Positions 16,656-26,652 of a stretch of DNA of 64,000 nucleotides are shown one piece after another (position 1 is the first letter of the stretch; every line of letters begins with the position of its first letter). The notes beneath the pieces were generated by a model that had not been told where the DNA came from, ran no database searches, and saw only the letters and a list, made by a program, of their open reading frames with translations. The DNA comes from Lachnospiraceae bacterium. Its GTDB lineage: Bacteria; Bacillota; Clostridia; Lachnospirales; Lachnospiraceae. The position numbers and the translations under genes were made by a program. Where the stretch lies: NCBI GenBank assembly GCA_015056815.1, contig SVFN01000019.1, positions 1-64,000 on the forward strand, read 5' to 3'.

Positions 16656-19600
16656 ATGGAAAAGGGGAATCGTGAACAGAACAGGAAACATAAATGCAGG
16701 GCAGTTCTTTGCGCGGGGCTGATCCTGCTATGGGTGGTTATGACCTTTGATGGCACACAGAGAAACGTGCAGAGCCTGTTTGAGCCACAGATGGTTGCCT
16801 ATGCAGCAAAGGCAGAGACAGGAACGGAGAAAAGTGCGCAGGAGGCCGATAAGAACGAGGGCACTTCACAGACAAAAGAGAAGGACGGACAGGCACAAGA
16901 GGACGGTGCAGATAACGATTTGCTGCAGCCTGCTGTAGATCCGCTCAAAAATAAGGAAGGCTATACAGCTGTATTGTATGACAACATGAACGGACTTCCC
17001 ACTTCGGAAGCGAATGATATTGCGCAGACCGAGGAAGGATTTATCTGGATCGGCAGCTATAGCGGTCTGATCCGCTATGACGGGAATACTTTTGAGCGTA
17101 TTGACTCCACTACGGGAATTGCCAGTGTTGTGTGTCTGTATGTGGACAGTAACGGACAGCTCTGGATCGGGACGAATGACAGCGGCGTCGCAGTGATGGG
17201 AAAAGGAAGCCTTCGGTTTTACAATAAAGAAAACGGTTTAAAATCTCTGTCTGTACGATCGGTTGCCCAGGACCGCAGCGGAAATATTTATATCGCGACA
17301 ACTCATGGGATCGCCGTTGTGGATGAAACCGGTGAGATGCATCAGATGGACGAGCCACAGATCAATGAGGAATATGTTCAGGAAATTCTGCAGGGCAGCG
17401 ATGGTGTTATTTATGGCCTTACCAGAGATGGGGCGGTTTTTGAAATTGCGGATGGCAAGATCCGGGAATACCGGGAGGGGGAGAAAATGGGTATTGATGA
17501 TATTCATTCCATTTATCCGGATCAAAGCAATCCCGGCTACATCTATCTGGGAACGAAGAAGTCTGAAATTTATTACGGACAGTTAAACGACAGTACAAAG
17601 GGGATGAAGAAGATCGATGTATCTCCGCTTGAATATATTAACAGTGTGGAAGCATTTGGAGATCAGATCTGGATCTGCGCGGATAATGGGATCGGGCTCA
17701 TAAAAAATGGGAAATTTGCCAGAATCCAGAACCTTCCGGCAAATAATTCCATTGAAAAAGTGAAGATGGATTATCAGGGGAATCTCTGGTTTGCCTCGTC
17801 CAAACAGGGTGTGATGAAGATCGTACCCAGCCGGTTTACGGACATTTTTGGACAGTATAAACTGCCGGAAACCGTCATAAACTCTACCTGTATTTATCAG
17901 GGAATGCTGTTTGCAGGAGGAAAGAATGACGGACTGACTGTGATCGGAAAAAACGGAGTGGTGGACAATGTGCCTGTTTATAAAGCGAAGACTGCGTCCG
18001 GCAAAGAACTTCCCGTGACAGATCTCTTACAGATGCTACAGGGAAGCAGGATACGTTCGATCATAAAGGACAGCAAGGAAAGATTGTGGATCTCTACTTT
18101 TGGAGAGAACTGCCTGTTGCGCTTTGATAACGGAGAACTGCTGCAGTTTACCGAAAAAGACGGCCTTCCTTCCGATCAGATCCGAACGGTCTGCGAGCGA
18201 AAAGACGGTTCCTACATGGTGGCATGCAGCGGAGGAATGGCACTGATCAGAGATGACAAAGTTGTGGAAGTTTATAACGAAGCTTCCGGAATCAGCAATA
18301 CTTCTGTCCTGACAGTGGCTGAAGCTGAAAATGCCGATATGCTGATCGGGACAGACGGGGAAGGGATCTATGTGATCACGGACTCCGGAGTGACACATCT
18401 TGGAACAGGAGATTCCGGACTGAAATCCGATGTGATCATGAGGATCCGAAAGGACAGAAAACGGAATCTGTTCTGGATCGTGACCAGCAATTCTATCGCA
18501 TATATGGATCCGGATTATAAGATCACGACGATTGAACAGTTTCCTTATCCGAATAATTTTGACCTGTATGAGAATAACAAAGATGAGATGTGGATCTTAA
18601 GCAGTAATGGAATCTATGCAGCACCGACGAAAGAGCTTTTGGCAAACGGGGAGATCGAACCGGTCTTTTACGGAATTGCCAACGGACTTCCCTGTATTAC
18701 CACAGCCAACTCCTACAGTGATCTGACCGAAGAAGGGGAACTGTACATTGCGGGTACAACAGGAGTGGCGAAGGTAAACATCGACAAGACATCCGAAAAT
18801 GTCAGTGAGGTGAAGATGGCGGTGCCTTATGTGGAGGCGGACGGGGTGCGTACGTATCCGGATGCGTCCGGGACGATCACGATCCCGGCGGGTACGAAGA
18901 AGCTGACGATCTATGATTATGTGTATACATATTCTCTGATGAATCCACAGGTAACCTGCTGGCTGGAGGGATTCGAACAGGAGAAGACCACGGTCAGACG
19001 GAGTGAATTGGTTCCCGTGGATTATACCAACCTGCGAGGCGGAACTTATTACTTTCAAATGCAGCTAAAGGACTCCATGGGACATGGGAATAAAGAGATG
19101 TCCGTCCGCATTGTCAAGAAGAAAGCGTATTATGAACGCGGCTGGTTTTATCTGGTCTGCGCACTTCTGTTAGGGTTTGCGATCGCGCTGCTCGTGCAGT
19201 TTATCCTGCACAAAAAGACCAAGGCCCTTCTGAAAAAAGCGCAGGAAAACAAGCTTTTGATCCGTGAGATCGTGGAAGCCTTCGCAAAGACCATCGATAT
19301 GAAGGATAATTATACCAATGGTCATTCCACCCGCGTGGCGGAATATACGTCTATGCTGGCAAAGGAAATGGGCTGCGATGAGGAGACGATCGAGAAGTAT
19401 TACAATATTGCGCTTTTACATGATATCGGAAAGATCGGTGTGCCGATGGAAGTGTTAAATAAACCGGGTAAACTGACGGATGAGGAGTTTGCGATCATCA
19501 AATCACATCCCGAAAAAGGGGAAAACGTGCTTAAGGACATCAGCATCATGCCGGAGCTTGCGATCGGTGCGGGGGCTCATCATGAACGACCTGACGGAAA

Positions 19601-19907
19601 AGGCTATCCGAGAGGACTTACCGAGGAGCAGATCCCCCAGGTGGCAAGGATCATCGGCGTCGCGGATACCTTTGATGCGATGTATTCCAACCGTCCTTAC
19701 AGAAAGCGTATGAATTTTGAAAAAGTCGTTTCGATCATTAAAGAAGCGGCGGGTACCCAGTTGTCTTCGGAAGTGGTGGATGCCTTCTTAAGACTGGTAG
19801 ACAAAGGGGAATTCCGTGCACCGGATGATCACGGCGGCGGCACGATGGAGGATATCAACAATATTCATAAAAAATATGAGAAAGAGTCGGAAGGGAAGAC
19901 TTCCTGA
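16656..19907 (+). CDS. Membrane sensor: beta-propeller, Y_Y_Y domain and HD-GYP phosphodiesterase
   Basis: A 1083-residue sensor. A hydrophobic N-terminal segment (residues about 14-30) exports a long extracellular part. After a charged linker come repeated two-component-regulator propeller blades (for example EEGFIWIGSYSGLIRYD, GQLWIGTNDSGVAV, ERLWISTFGENCLLRF) up to about residue 720, then a Y_Y_Y-like domain (about 735-815). A transmembrane helix lies at about 830-850. The cytoplasmic HD-GYP domain has HSTRVAEYT, LLHDIGKIG (about 919-927) and HHERPDGKGYP (about 976-986), so the metal ligands and GYP motif of a c-di-GMP phosphodiesterase are intact. Propeller/Y_Y_Y sensors usually detect glycans, which fits the adjacent secreted GH43 gene. 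Ligand and output are inferred. Confidence 0.9.
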   Translation: MEKGNREQNRKHKCRAVLCAGLILLWVVMTFDGTQRNVQSLFEPQMVAYAAKAETGTEKSAQEADKNEGTSQTKEKDGQAQEDGADNDLLQPAVDPLKNKEGYTAVLYDNMNGLPTSEANDIAQTEEGFIWIGSYSGLIRYDGNTFERIDSTTGIASVVCLYVDSNGQLWIGTNDSGVAVMGKGSLRFYNKENGLKSLSVRSVAQDRSGNIYIATTHGIAVVDETGEMHQMDEPQINEEYVQEILQGSDGVIYGLTRDGAVFEIADGKIREYREGEKMGIDDIHSIYPDQSNPGYIYLGTKKSEIYYGQLNDSTKGMKKIDVSPLEYINSVEAFGDQIWICADNGIGLIKNGKFARIQNLPANNSIEKVKMDYQGNLWFASSKQGVMKIVPSRFTDIFGQYKLPETVINSTCIYQGMLFAGGKNDGLTVIGKNGVVDNVPVYKAKTASGKELPVTDLLQMLQGSRIRSIIKDSKERLWISTFGENCLLRFDNGELLQFTEKDGLPSDQIRTVCERKDGSYMVACSGGMALIRDDKVVEVYNEASGISNTSVLTVAEAENADMLIGTDGEGIYVITDSGVTHLGTGDSGLKSDVIMRIRKDRKRNLFWIVTSNSIAYMDPDYKITTIEQFPYPNNFDLYENNKDEMWILSSNGIYAAPTKELLANGEIEPVFYGIANGLPCITTANSYSDLTEEGELYIAGTTGVAKVNIDKTSENVSEVKMAVPYVEADGVRTYPDASGTITIPAGTKKLTIYDYVYTYSLMNPQVTCWLEGFEQEKTTVRRSELVPVDYTNLRGGTYYFQMQLKDSMGHGNKEMSVRIVKKKAYYERGWFYLVCALLLGFAIALLVQFILHKKTKALLKKAQENKLLIREIVEAFAKTIDMKDNYTNGHSTRVAEYTSMLAKEMGCDEETIEKYYNIALLHDIGKIGVPMEVLNKPGKLTDEEFAIIKSHPEKGENVLKDISIMPELAIGAGAHHERPDGKGYPRGLTEEQIPQVARIIGVADTFDAMYSNRPYRKRMNFEKVVSIIKEAAGTQLSSEVVDAFLRLVDKGEFRAPDDHGGGTMEDINNIHKKYEKESEGKTS

Positions 19908-19915
19908 CAAAAGAT

Positions 19916-19952
19916 CAGTCTGTTGCGGTTTTGCAGCAGGCTGTTTTTTTTT
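19916..19952 (+). terminator. Intrinsic terminator after the HD-GYP gene
   Basis: CAGTCTGTTGC and GCAGCAGGCTG pair (two G-T wobbles) around a 6-nt loop, followed by eight or nine T. The rest of the gap to 20265 is AT-rich. I see no convincing promoter in it, only the ribosome site CAGGGGGGC. Confidence 0.8.
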
Positions 19953-20265
19953 ACAGATAAATCCCAGCCAGACTTCGGTAAGCAAAGGAGGAATAAACAC
20001 AGCAATGACTGCATAAAAATGTATCGGACAATCTCAGCGGCTGCCAATATGCAAAAAACAGAAAAACCACAGGGAAGAATCGGTGAAAGTGTGCAGAGAA
20101 CAGAGTGCGTGAGAAAAAGCTCTTTGTGATATAAAATAAAAAAATAACAAAAAATAAATATTTTCTGTCGAAAATTCCTGAAAAACTTAAATTTGTATGG
20201 ATGAAAAAAATGGAGAAAGCTGGGATAATAGCCAAGAATAAGTTTATTAACAGGGGGGCATTATT

Positions 20266-23200
20266 ATGCATTACAAACGGTTTCAAGCAGTTTTATTAGC
20301 TGCAGCATTAACCTTTACCTCATTGTTTGCGGGAGTTTCTCCGACAATGGCAGGAAGGACGATCGTGGCTCATGCGGCAGAGGCAGAGCCTAAGATCGAA
20401 GAAGATTATGAGTCAGGTAGTTATGCAGCCAAAGGCAGAGGAGCAGCCCGGCTGGAAGTGATTTCCGATGATGCACACGCAGGAGAGCATTCATTGAAAG
20501 TAACCGGCAGGACTTCTACCTGGAATGGTGTTATCTGGAGCGTGAGTGCTTTCGCAGGAAGGAAGATCAAGATCAGTGCCTGGGTAAAATCACAGGAGCC
20601 TGAGGTAAAGCTTACGGCAGAGCATGATGGCAAGTATCCCGGTATCGCGACAGTAAAAACAGGAATGGATGAGTGGACTCATATAGAGGGAGAATTTGAA
20701 GTAACCTCTACTATGAGCAATCCGGGTGTTTATCTGGAAGCACCTAATGGTAATGGCGATATTTATGTAGATGATTTTCAGATTGTATCACTTGGAGAGA
20801 TAAAAGAGCCGCCGGCACTTGGCAAAGAGATCGTAAAGGGCGGCGATATGGAGGAAGGTCTGGAGAATAACTGGAAGGCAGCAGGTGAGGCAACCATCGC
20901 AGCAAGCAAAGAAGCATCCAGCAAAGGCGAAACATCTGCACTTGTTTCCGGAAGAACGACGGCAGATTCCGGTATTGCGCAGGATCTGACAGGTTACTTA
21001 AAGAAAGGAAGCTTCTATGGCTTCAGTGCTGATGTCAAAGGAAAGGATGCAGCATCAGCAGGAAAAACGTACCAGATCGTACTCAGCACCGGCGGGGAGA
21101 CGCTGACAGATGTTGTCGTCGGTTCTGCAAAGCTTGATGCGGACGGCTTCACAAAGATCACAGGAGAGTATACTATTCCGAAGGAGGCAGACCTGACAAA
21201 TGCAATCCTTAAGATCTGCTCCGAGGAGGATCTGGGAGACTTTTATGTAGATGAAGTTTCTGTGGCAGAGCAGGTAGGTCTTTCAGCGGATGGTATCGCG
21301 AAGAAGATCGGCAATTCCAATCCGCTTTCTGATGGATTTTATGGAGCCGATCCTTTTGCAATGGCTTATGACGGACGTGTTTATGTGTATATGACCAACG
21401 ATTCACAGCAGTTTGAATCCGAGGCAAAGGATGCCAACGGCTTTGCGAACAAAGATAATGGATATGGCAATATCGCAACGATCAAGGTGATCTCTTCCGA
21501 TGATATGGTTAACTGGACAGATCATGGCGAGATTCCGGTAGCAGGAAAGAACGCTGCGATGAATCCGGATGGTATTGCAAAGTGGGCAGGTAATTCTTGG
21601 GCTCCGGCAGCCGCACACAAGACGATTGATGGAAAAGAAAAATTCTTCTTATACTTTGCAGACAACGGAAGTGGTATCGGTGTTTTGGAGGCAGACTCTC
21701 CGGTAGGTCCTTTCCGTGAACCGGATGTCCCGACAGGAAGTCGCCTGGTGGCTCCGGGCACGAAGAATGCGCAGGGAGTTACCTGGTTGTTTGATCCGGC
21801 CGTGTTTGTTGATGATGACGGAACTGGCTATCTGTATTATGGAGGTGGCGTGCCAAACGGTCAATCGGATCATCCGAATACAGCAAGAGTCCTGAAACTG
21901 AAAGATAATATGGTGGAAGCGGATGGAGATGCAGTGGCAATTGATGCACCCGGATTGTTTGAAGATTCCGGCATCCATAAATATGGTGATAAGTACTATT
22001 ACAGCTATTGTTCGAATTTTGATCAAAAATCGTCTGATGTACAGTCTATGACCGGCAGTGGTAATATCTGCTGTATGGTAAGTGATAACCCGATGGGACC
22101 GTTTACGTTCAGTCAACAGATTTTTGTAAATCAGTCTGCTTTCTTTGGAGTGGGAGGCAACAATCATCATTGTGTATTTAATTTCAATGATAAATGGTAT
22201 CTTACTTACCATGCACAGACATTAGGAAAAGCAGTCGGGAAGGCAAACGGATATCGCTCCACTCATATTGATGAATTAGAGTACAATGAGGATGGCTCGA
22301 TCAAGAAGGTAACCGGAACCTATGAAGGCGTCGGACAGCTTAAGAATTTTGACCCTTATCAGAGGATCGAGGCAGAGACGATCGCATGGCAGTCAGGCAT
22401 CAAGGTTGCAAAATGCGAGGTCGCAGGCGGAGAGGCCGATACCGAGAACCGTAAATTGACAAATGTAAAGAAAAACAGCTGGGTATCCATCGCAAGTGCT
22501 GATTTTGGCAAAAAAGGAACCAAAGAATTTAAAGCAAGCATCGCTTCCGAAACAGGTTCACAGATCGAGATCCATTTGGACAGCGTAGACAGCGATCCGG
22601 TTGCAACATTGACCGTAGAGCCTACCGGAAGTAACGATACCTTTAAGGAAATGAGCTGGGAAGTAGGAGGAATCAAAGGTGTTCATCATGTATTCCTCGT
22701 ATTTAAGGGTGACTCTTCTTCTTCCTTAGAGATGGATTATTACAGCTTTACAGAAAAATTAGACAAAGAATCCTTAAAAGCAGATCTGAATACAGCAGTG
22801 GGATCAGCAAGAGGCATGCTCGATAAACTGAAAGATACAGAAAAAGAAACACTGCAAAAAGCGATCGAAGCAGCGGAGGAAGCAGCAGAAAAAGAAGAAG
22901 TGACAGTTGACGAGTTAAGCGAGGCAGTCAATGCGATCGAAGCTGCAGTGGATACAGCTAAGAAGGAAGTAGAAGCAAACGAGATCGCAGAAAAAAATGA
23001 TACAAAGGCGGCATTGGAGGCTGAGATCACAGCGACCGATGCAATGCTTGAGAAATTGACAGATGCGGATAAGACATCCCTTCAGTCAGCGATCGATACC
23101 GCGAAGAAAGTGGCAGAAAAAGAAAATGCGACACTGGATGAGCTCAAAGCGGCAGCAGAGGCATTAAGTACGGCCAAGGCAGCAGCACAGAAAGTGATCG

Positions 23201-23721
23201 ATGCGGCAAACAATTCAAAAGAAGATACGAAACCGCAGCCGAAGCCGCAGTCTCAGGTTCAGACACCGACCACGACCGTGGATCTGAAAGCCTATGTTGG
23301 CAAGACCTTCACAGACAAGGCAGGATTTACCTACAAGATCACAGAATGCTCTGCAGCAAAGAAGACCGTTGCACTGACAAAGGTTTCTAAACAGCTAAAG
23401 AGTATCAAAGTTCCGGATACTGCAGCTTATGAGAACATGACTTTTGCTGTGACAGAGATTGGCAAGGGAGCTTTCAAGAACCAGAAGAAAGCGACCAAGG
23501 CTGTGATCGGCAAGAACGTTACCGCGATCGGCGCAAGTGCATTCAGCGGTTGTAAACAATTAGGCAAGGTAACGATCAAGAGTGCGGATATCGTTTCTAT
23601 CGGTAAGAAAGCATTCTCAAAGGTGAAAAAGAATATCACATTCAAGGTGCCGAAAAAGAACAAAAAGGCATATGACGGCCTTTTAAAGAAAGCAAAAACG
23701 AAAAATTATAAAGTAAAATAA
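20266..23721 (+). CDS. Secreted multidomain GH43 glycosidase with CBM and LRR modules
   Basis: 1151 residues. A signal peptide (about 1-38) ends near AHAAEA. Then come two CBM4/9/22-like domains (about 43-177 and 190-335) and a GH43 five-blade propeller (about 350-690) with the expected acids: GADPF (base), LFDPAVF (pKa-tuning Asp) and LFEDSGI (acid Glu). A CBM6-like domain (about 699-825), two helical FIVAR-like repeats (about 830-980), a Pro/Gln linker (about 985-1002) and a short BspA-like LRR module with a very lysine-rich tail follow. It should remove arabinose or xylose from plant arabinoxylan or arabinan outside the cell. There is no LPXTG motif; the tail may hold it at the wall. The gene lies between two c-di-GMP phosphodiesterase-type genes. 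Confidence 0.9.
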   Translation: MHYKRFQAVLLAAALTFTSLFAGVSPTMAGRTIVAHAAEAEPKIEEDYESGSYAAKGRGAARLEVISDDAHAGEHSLKVTGRTSTWNGVIWSVSAFAGRKIKISAWVKSQEPEVKLTAEHDGKYPGIATVKTGMDEWTHIEGEFEVTSTMSNPGVYLEAPNGNGDIYVDDFQIVSLGEIKEPPALGKEIVKGGDMEEGLENNWKAAGEATIAASKEASSKGETSALVSGRTTADSGIAQDLTGYLKKGSFYGFSADVKGKDAASAGKTYQIVLSTGGETLTDVVVGSAKLDADGFTKITGEYTIPKEADLTNAILKICSEEDLGDFYVDEVSVAEQVGLSADGIAKKIGNSNPLSDGFYGADPFAMAYDGRVYVYMTNDSQQFESEAKDANGFANKDNGYGNIATIKVISSDDMVNWTDHGEIPVAGKNAAMNPDGIAKWAGNSWAPAAAHKTIDGKEKFFLYFADNGSGIGVLEADSPVGPFREPDVPTGSRLVAPGTKNAQGVTWLFDPAVFVDDDGTGYLYYGGGVPNGQSDHPNTARVLKLKDNMVEADGDAVAIDAPGLFEDSGIHKYGDKYYYSYCSNFDQKSSDVQSMTGSGNICCMVSDNPMGPFTFSQQIFVNQSAFFGVGGNNHHCVFNFNDKWYLTYHAQTLGKAVGKANGYRSTHIDELEYNEDGSIKKVTGTYEGVGQLKNFDPYQRIEAETIAWQSGIKVAKCEVAGGEADTENRKLTNVKKNSWVSIASADFGKKGTKEFKASIASETGSQIEIHLDSVDSDPVATLTVEPTGSNDTFKEMSWEVGGIKGVHHVFLVFKGDSSSSLEMDYYSFTEKLDKESLKADLNTAVGSARGMLDKLKDTEKETLQKAIEAAEEAAEKEEVTVDELSEAVNAIEAAVDTAKKEVEANEIAEKNDTKAALEAEITATDAMLEKLTDADKTSLQSAIDTAKKVAEKENATLDELKAAAEALSTAKAAAQKVIDAANNSKEDTKPQPKPQSQVQTPTTTVDLKAYVGKTFTDKAGFTYKITECSAAKKTVALTKVSKQLKSIKVPDTAAYENMTFAVTEIGKGAFKNQKKATKAVIGKNVTAIGASAFSGCKQLGKVTIKSADIVSIGKKAFSKVKKNITFKVPKKNKKAYDGLLKKAKTKNYKVK

Positions 23722-23736
23722 TTGTTTTTGTAGAAG

Positions 23737-23776
23737 ACTCCTTCTGTCAATGTTATAATTGACAGAAGGAGTTTTT
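23737..23776 (+). terminator. Intrinsic terminator after the GH43 gene
   Basis: A perfect stem of about 14 bp (ACTCCTTCTGTCAA with TTGACAGAAGGAGT) around a short AT loop, followed by TTTTTC. Confidence 0.88.
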
Positions 23777-23864
23777 CAGTGCTAAAAGGAACTGTGTTTG
23801 AATAAGGGTGCCAAAGGGCGGGGAGCAACAAAAACACGTTATTAAGAATAAGAGGGAAAACAAG

Positions 23865-25880
23865 ATGGCCAGGATCAAAGAGAAAAAGATACGGCAGTTG
23901 AAAAAAAGCAGAGTGTGGATCACCCTGATCGTGTTTGCACTTGTGATATTTTTTACATCGGTATTTATGACCGGCTTTTCCAGTGCATTTTTATATTATC
24001 TGCTGGATATGAAAATGCAGGGACAGTATGAAGCGGTAATGCACACAGCAAGACTGTACGACAGAGCGATCATTTCCGGTGATGAAGATGTGGAGGAGCT
24101 TCTTTTGTCGGAAACAGACAATGCAACCTACTTTGTGAGGGATAACGAGGGAAAGATCCTTCATGAGAACGGAGAAAATACCTGTAGTGAATATGGAAGT
24201 GAACTGCTGCCGTCCCGAATGAGGGACCCGATCCGGATCTATGCGGATACCAAACAGGGCTTTATTTATGCCGATGAGGAAGGACTTACAGTGGATACGC
24301 AGCTGCTTTATCAGTGGCTTCGGACGGATCCCGAGGTAAAAAGGGATATACGAAAGGGGGAGAAACCGCTGGAACTTCCGGTATGGCTGGCGTTAAATGT
24401 GAATCAGGGAAAGGAGCAGTTTTGCTATAAAGCCTTTTTTCAGGTGGATATCAAGGATGCCATTTTGCTGCTCTCTGCGGCAGGAGTCCTGCTCTTTATG
24501 GTGATCGTGATCTCTATCCTGATGATCTCCAATGTTATCAGCAGCATTGTGGGACAGAGAAGAATGTCGGCAATCTTTTTTATGGATGAAGTCACGGGCG
24601 GGCATAACTGGATGTGGTTTCTGGCCAAAGGAGAGCCTTTTTTAAAGAAACGGTTCAATGCCAGAAGAAAGTATGCCATTCTGGATCTGGTCTTTGTGAA
24701 ATACCGTAATTATTGTGTATGTCACTCCATTGAAAAGGGAGAAAAAGCGCTTTGCCTGGTGGAGCAGATGGTCAGGAAGAAACTGGACAAAAAAGAACTC
24801 TGCGCGCATTATGCTTCTGCCAATTTTGTCCTGCTTTTGGAATATGACGAGGAAGAACAGCTGAAAAAACGGATCGAAGGGATGCTGAACGAACTGGAAC
24901 AGATCGATCCGGTGCATAAATTCAGCTTTCATGTAGGGATCGATCTTCTGGAAAATGTTGTGGATAAAAAAGGAAATCCGGTCCGAAGAAAGACGATCGA
25001 TCTGGAGAAGGAATACAATAATGCGTGTGCAGCCAGAGCGACTCTCAACGACAGTGACGATTCCGGCATTGCGTTCTTCAATGAGAAGCTGGTCGAGGAA
25101 CAAAGGTGGCTGGATCAGGTACAGGAGAAGCAGCAGGAGGCGTTAGAACGGGAAGAATTCCTGGTCTACTATCAGCCCAAATATGATCCTAACACCAATC
25201 TGCTGCGGGGAGCGGAGGCACTGATCCGCTGGCATTCGCCGGAGTTGGGATTTGTTTCCCCGGGACAGTTTATTCCGATCTTTGAAAAGAACGGATTCAT
25301 CACGAAGATCGATCATTATATGCTGGAGCATGTGGCAAAGGATCAGAAAGCATGGCTGGACAATGGATATGCCTGTGTGCCGGTATCTGTGAATGTATCC
25401 AGAGCCCATTTTGTCGAAAGCGATCTGGCGGAGCAGATCCGGGATATTGTGGATGCAGTGGGGACGCCGCATGAATATATAGAGCTTGAGCTGACGGAGA
25501 GTGCTTTTTTTGATGATAAGAAGGCATTGATCGCTACGATCATGAAATTAAAGGAATACGGTTTTTCCGTGTCGATGGACGATTTCGGCTCCGGGTATTC
25601 TTCCCTGAATTCCTTAAAGGACATACCGTTAGATGTCCTGAAGCTGGATGCAGAATTTTTCCGGGGAGATATGAAGGATAAGCGGGGAGAGATCGTGGTG
25701 TCGGAAGCAATCCGGCTTGCCAAGAGTCTGGATATGAGGACTGTGGCAGAAGGAGTCGAAGTGAAAGAGCAGGTGGATTTTCTGGCAAAGCAGGGGTGCG
25801 ACATGATACAGGGGTTCTTTTATGACAAACCCATGCCGAAGGAAGAATTTGAGAAAAAAGTCGCAACTGTGTTTATATAG
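23865..25880 (+). CDS. Membrane EAL-domain protein with degenerate GGDEF domain
   Basis: About 671 residues. A transmembrane helix (about 21-45), an external sensor region (about 46-200) and a second helix (about 203-225) are followed by a GGDEF-like domain in which the catalytic loop is replaced by SANFVLLL (about 320), so cyclase activity is unlikely. The EAL domain (about 428-671) keeps EALIRW, NVS, ELTES, DDFGSGYSSL, KLD, EGVE and QGFFYDKPM, so it should hydrolyse c-di-GMP. An in-frame GTG at 23808 gives a longer form, but ATG 23865 after AGAGGG starts just before the basic residues and first membrane helix. It stands behind the GH43 gene with its own terminator between. Confidence 0.9.
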   Translation: MARIKEKKIRQLKKSRVWITLIVFALVIFFTSVFMTGFSSAFLYYLLDMKMQGQYEAVMHTARLYDRAIISGDEDVEELLLSETDNATYFVRDNEGKILHENGENTCSEYGSELLPSRMRDPIRIYADTKQGFIYADEEGLTVDTQLLYQWLRTDPEVKRDIRKGEKPLELPVWLALNVNQGKEQFCYKAFFQVDIKDAILLLSAAGVLLFMVIVISILMISNVISSIVGQRRMSAIFFMDEVTGGHNWMWFLAKGEPFLKKRFNARRKYAILDLVFVKYRNYCVCHSIEKGEKALCLVEQMVRKKLDKKELCAHYASANFVLLLEYDEEEQLKKRIEGMLNELEQIDPVHKFSFHVGIDLLENVVDKKGNPVRRKTIDLEKEYNNACAARATLNDSDDSGIAFFNEKLVEEQRWLDQVQEKQQEALEREEFLVYYQPKYDPNTNLLRGAEALIRWHSPELGFVSPGQFIPIFEKNGFITKIDHYMLEHVAKDQKAWLDNGYACVPVSVNVSRAHFVESDLAEQIRDIVDAVGTPHEYIELELTESAFFDDKKALIATIMKLKEYGFSVSMDDFGSGYSSLNSLKDIPLDVLKLDAEFFRGDMKDKRGEIVVSEAIRLAKSLDMRTVAEGVEVKEQVDFLAKQGCDMIQGFFYDKPMPKEEFEKKVATVFI

Positions 25881-25887
25881 GTCGCTT

Positions 25888-25914
25888 TCCTGAAAAGACT
25901 GCAACATTTCAGGA
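25888..25914. other. Hairpin between the EAL and sigma-factor genes
   Basis: TCCTGAAA and TTTCAGGA are perfectly paired around 11 nt and can extend with CGC/GCG. No T-run follows, so termination is doubtful. Confidence 0.35.
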
Positions 25915-25986
25915 GCGCCGATTGTATCATAAGCAGAAGGACAAAACGATCGATAGCAGCATTCGTATAAATTGGAGAAAAGACAG

Positions 25987-26652
25987 ATGGAAATGACGAT
26001 CAGACGATCAGGATCATGGGATGTGATTCGCAGATGGAAAAGAGATTCGAAGGCTGCCTTGGGATGGCTTTTTGAAAAACTGGAAGGTGTGCTGTCCCGG
26101 GCAGATATCCGTCGCACAGAGGAGGTGGGGAATACCTCCTCTGCGCGACCGGTGGAGGCGAATACGGCGGAAATGTCTGTGAATGAGCGGGCGGGAGAAC
26201 TGCTTGAGAGGCATGGCAACAGTATTTTGCGGCTTTGCTATTCCTACCTTCACAATATGTCCGACGCGGAGGATATTTTACAGGATACCCTGATACAGTA
26301 TATTAAGACGGCACCGGTTTTGGAAAATGAGAAGCATGAGAGAGCATGGTTGTTAAAGGTTGCAGCGAATTTAAGCAAAAACAGGATTCAGTACAATAAG
26401 CGCAGACAGACGGATGAACTGGAGGAAACGCTTGTGGCAGAGGAGGCGAAGGATCTTTCCTTTGTCTGGATCGCGGTCAAGAAACTGCCGGATAAATACA
26501 GAGAGGTCGTGCATCTGTTTTATTACGAAGGCTATGCGACCAAAGAAATTGCGAAGATCTTACAGAGAAACGAGTCCACGGTACGCTCGGATCTGAAAAG
26601 AGGCAGAGAGCAGTTAAAAGGTATTTTGAAGGAGGGCTACGATTTTGAGTAA
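25987..26652 (+). CDS. ECF-type sigma-70 family RNA polymerase sigma factor
   Basis: About 221 residues from ATG 25987. Region 2 is visible as CYSYLHNMSDAEDILQDTLIQY (about residues 85-105) and region 4 as LPDKYREVVHLFYYEGYATKEIA followed by NESTVRSDLKRGREQLK (about 170-210). These direct polymerase to stress-type promoters. Normal ECF proteins begin about where residue 63 (MSVNERAGELLERHG) lies, so the first 62 residues are an unusual extension or untranslated leader. ATG 26173 is the alternative start. A 14-bp hairpin at 26113-26147 lies between the two possible starts. The stop overlaps the TTG start of the membrane partner, a typical sigma/anti-sigma pair. Confidence 0.85.
   Translation: MEMTIRRSGSWDVIRRWKRDSKAALGWLFEKLEGVLSRADIRRTEEVGNTSSARPVEANTAEMSVNERAGELLERHGNSILRLCYSYLHNMSDAEDILQDTLIQYIKTAPVLENEKHERAWLLKVAANLSKNRIQYNKRRQTDELEETLVAEEAKDLSFVWIAVKKLPDKYREVVHLFYYEGYATKEIAKILQRNESTVRSDLKRGREQLKGILKEGYDFE
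26113..26147 (+). other. Strong hairpin in the sigma-factor 5' region
   Basis: The arms CGCACAGAGGAGGT and ACCTCCTCTGCGCG pair at 13 of 14 positions around GGGGAAT. The 5' arm contains an AGGAGG-type sequence that would be hidden when folded. There is no T-run, so it is not a terminator. It may be a translation-control structure if the real start is ATG 26173. Confidence 0.5.
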
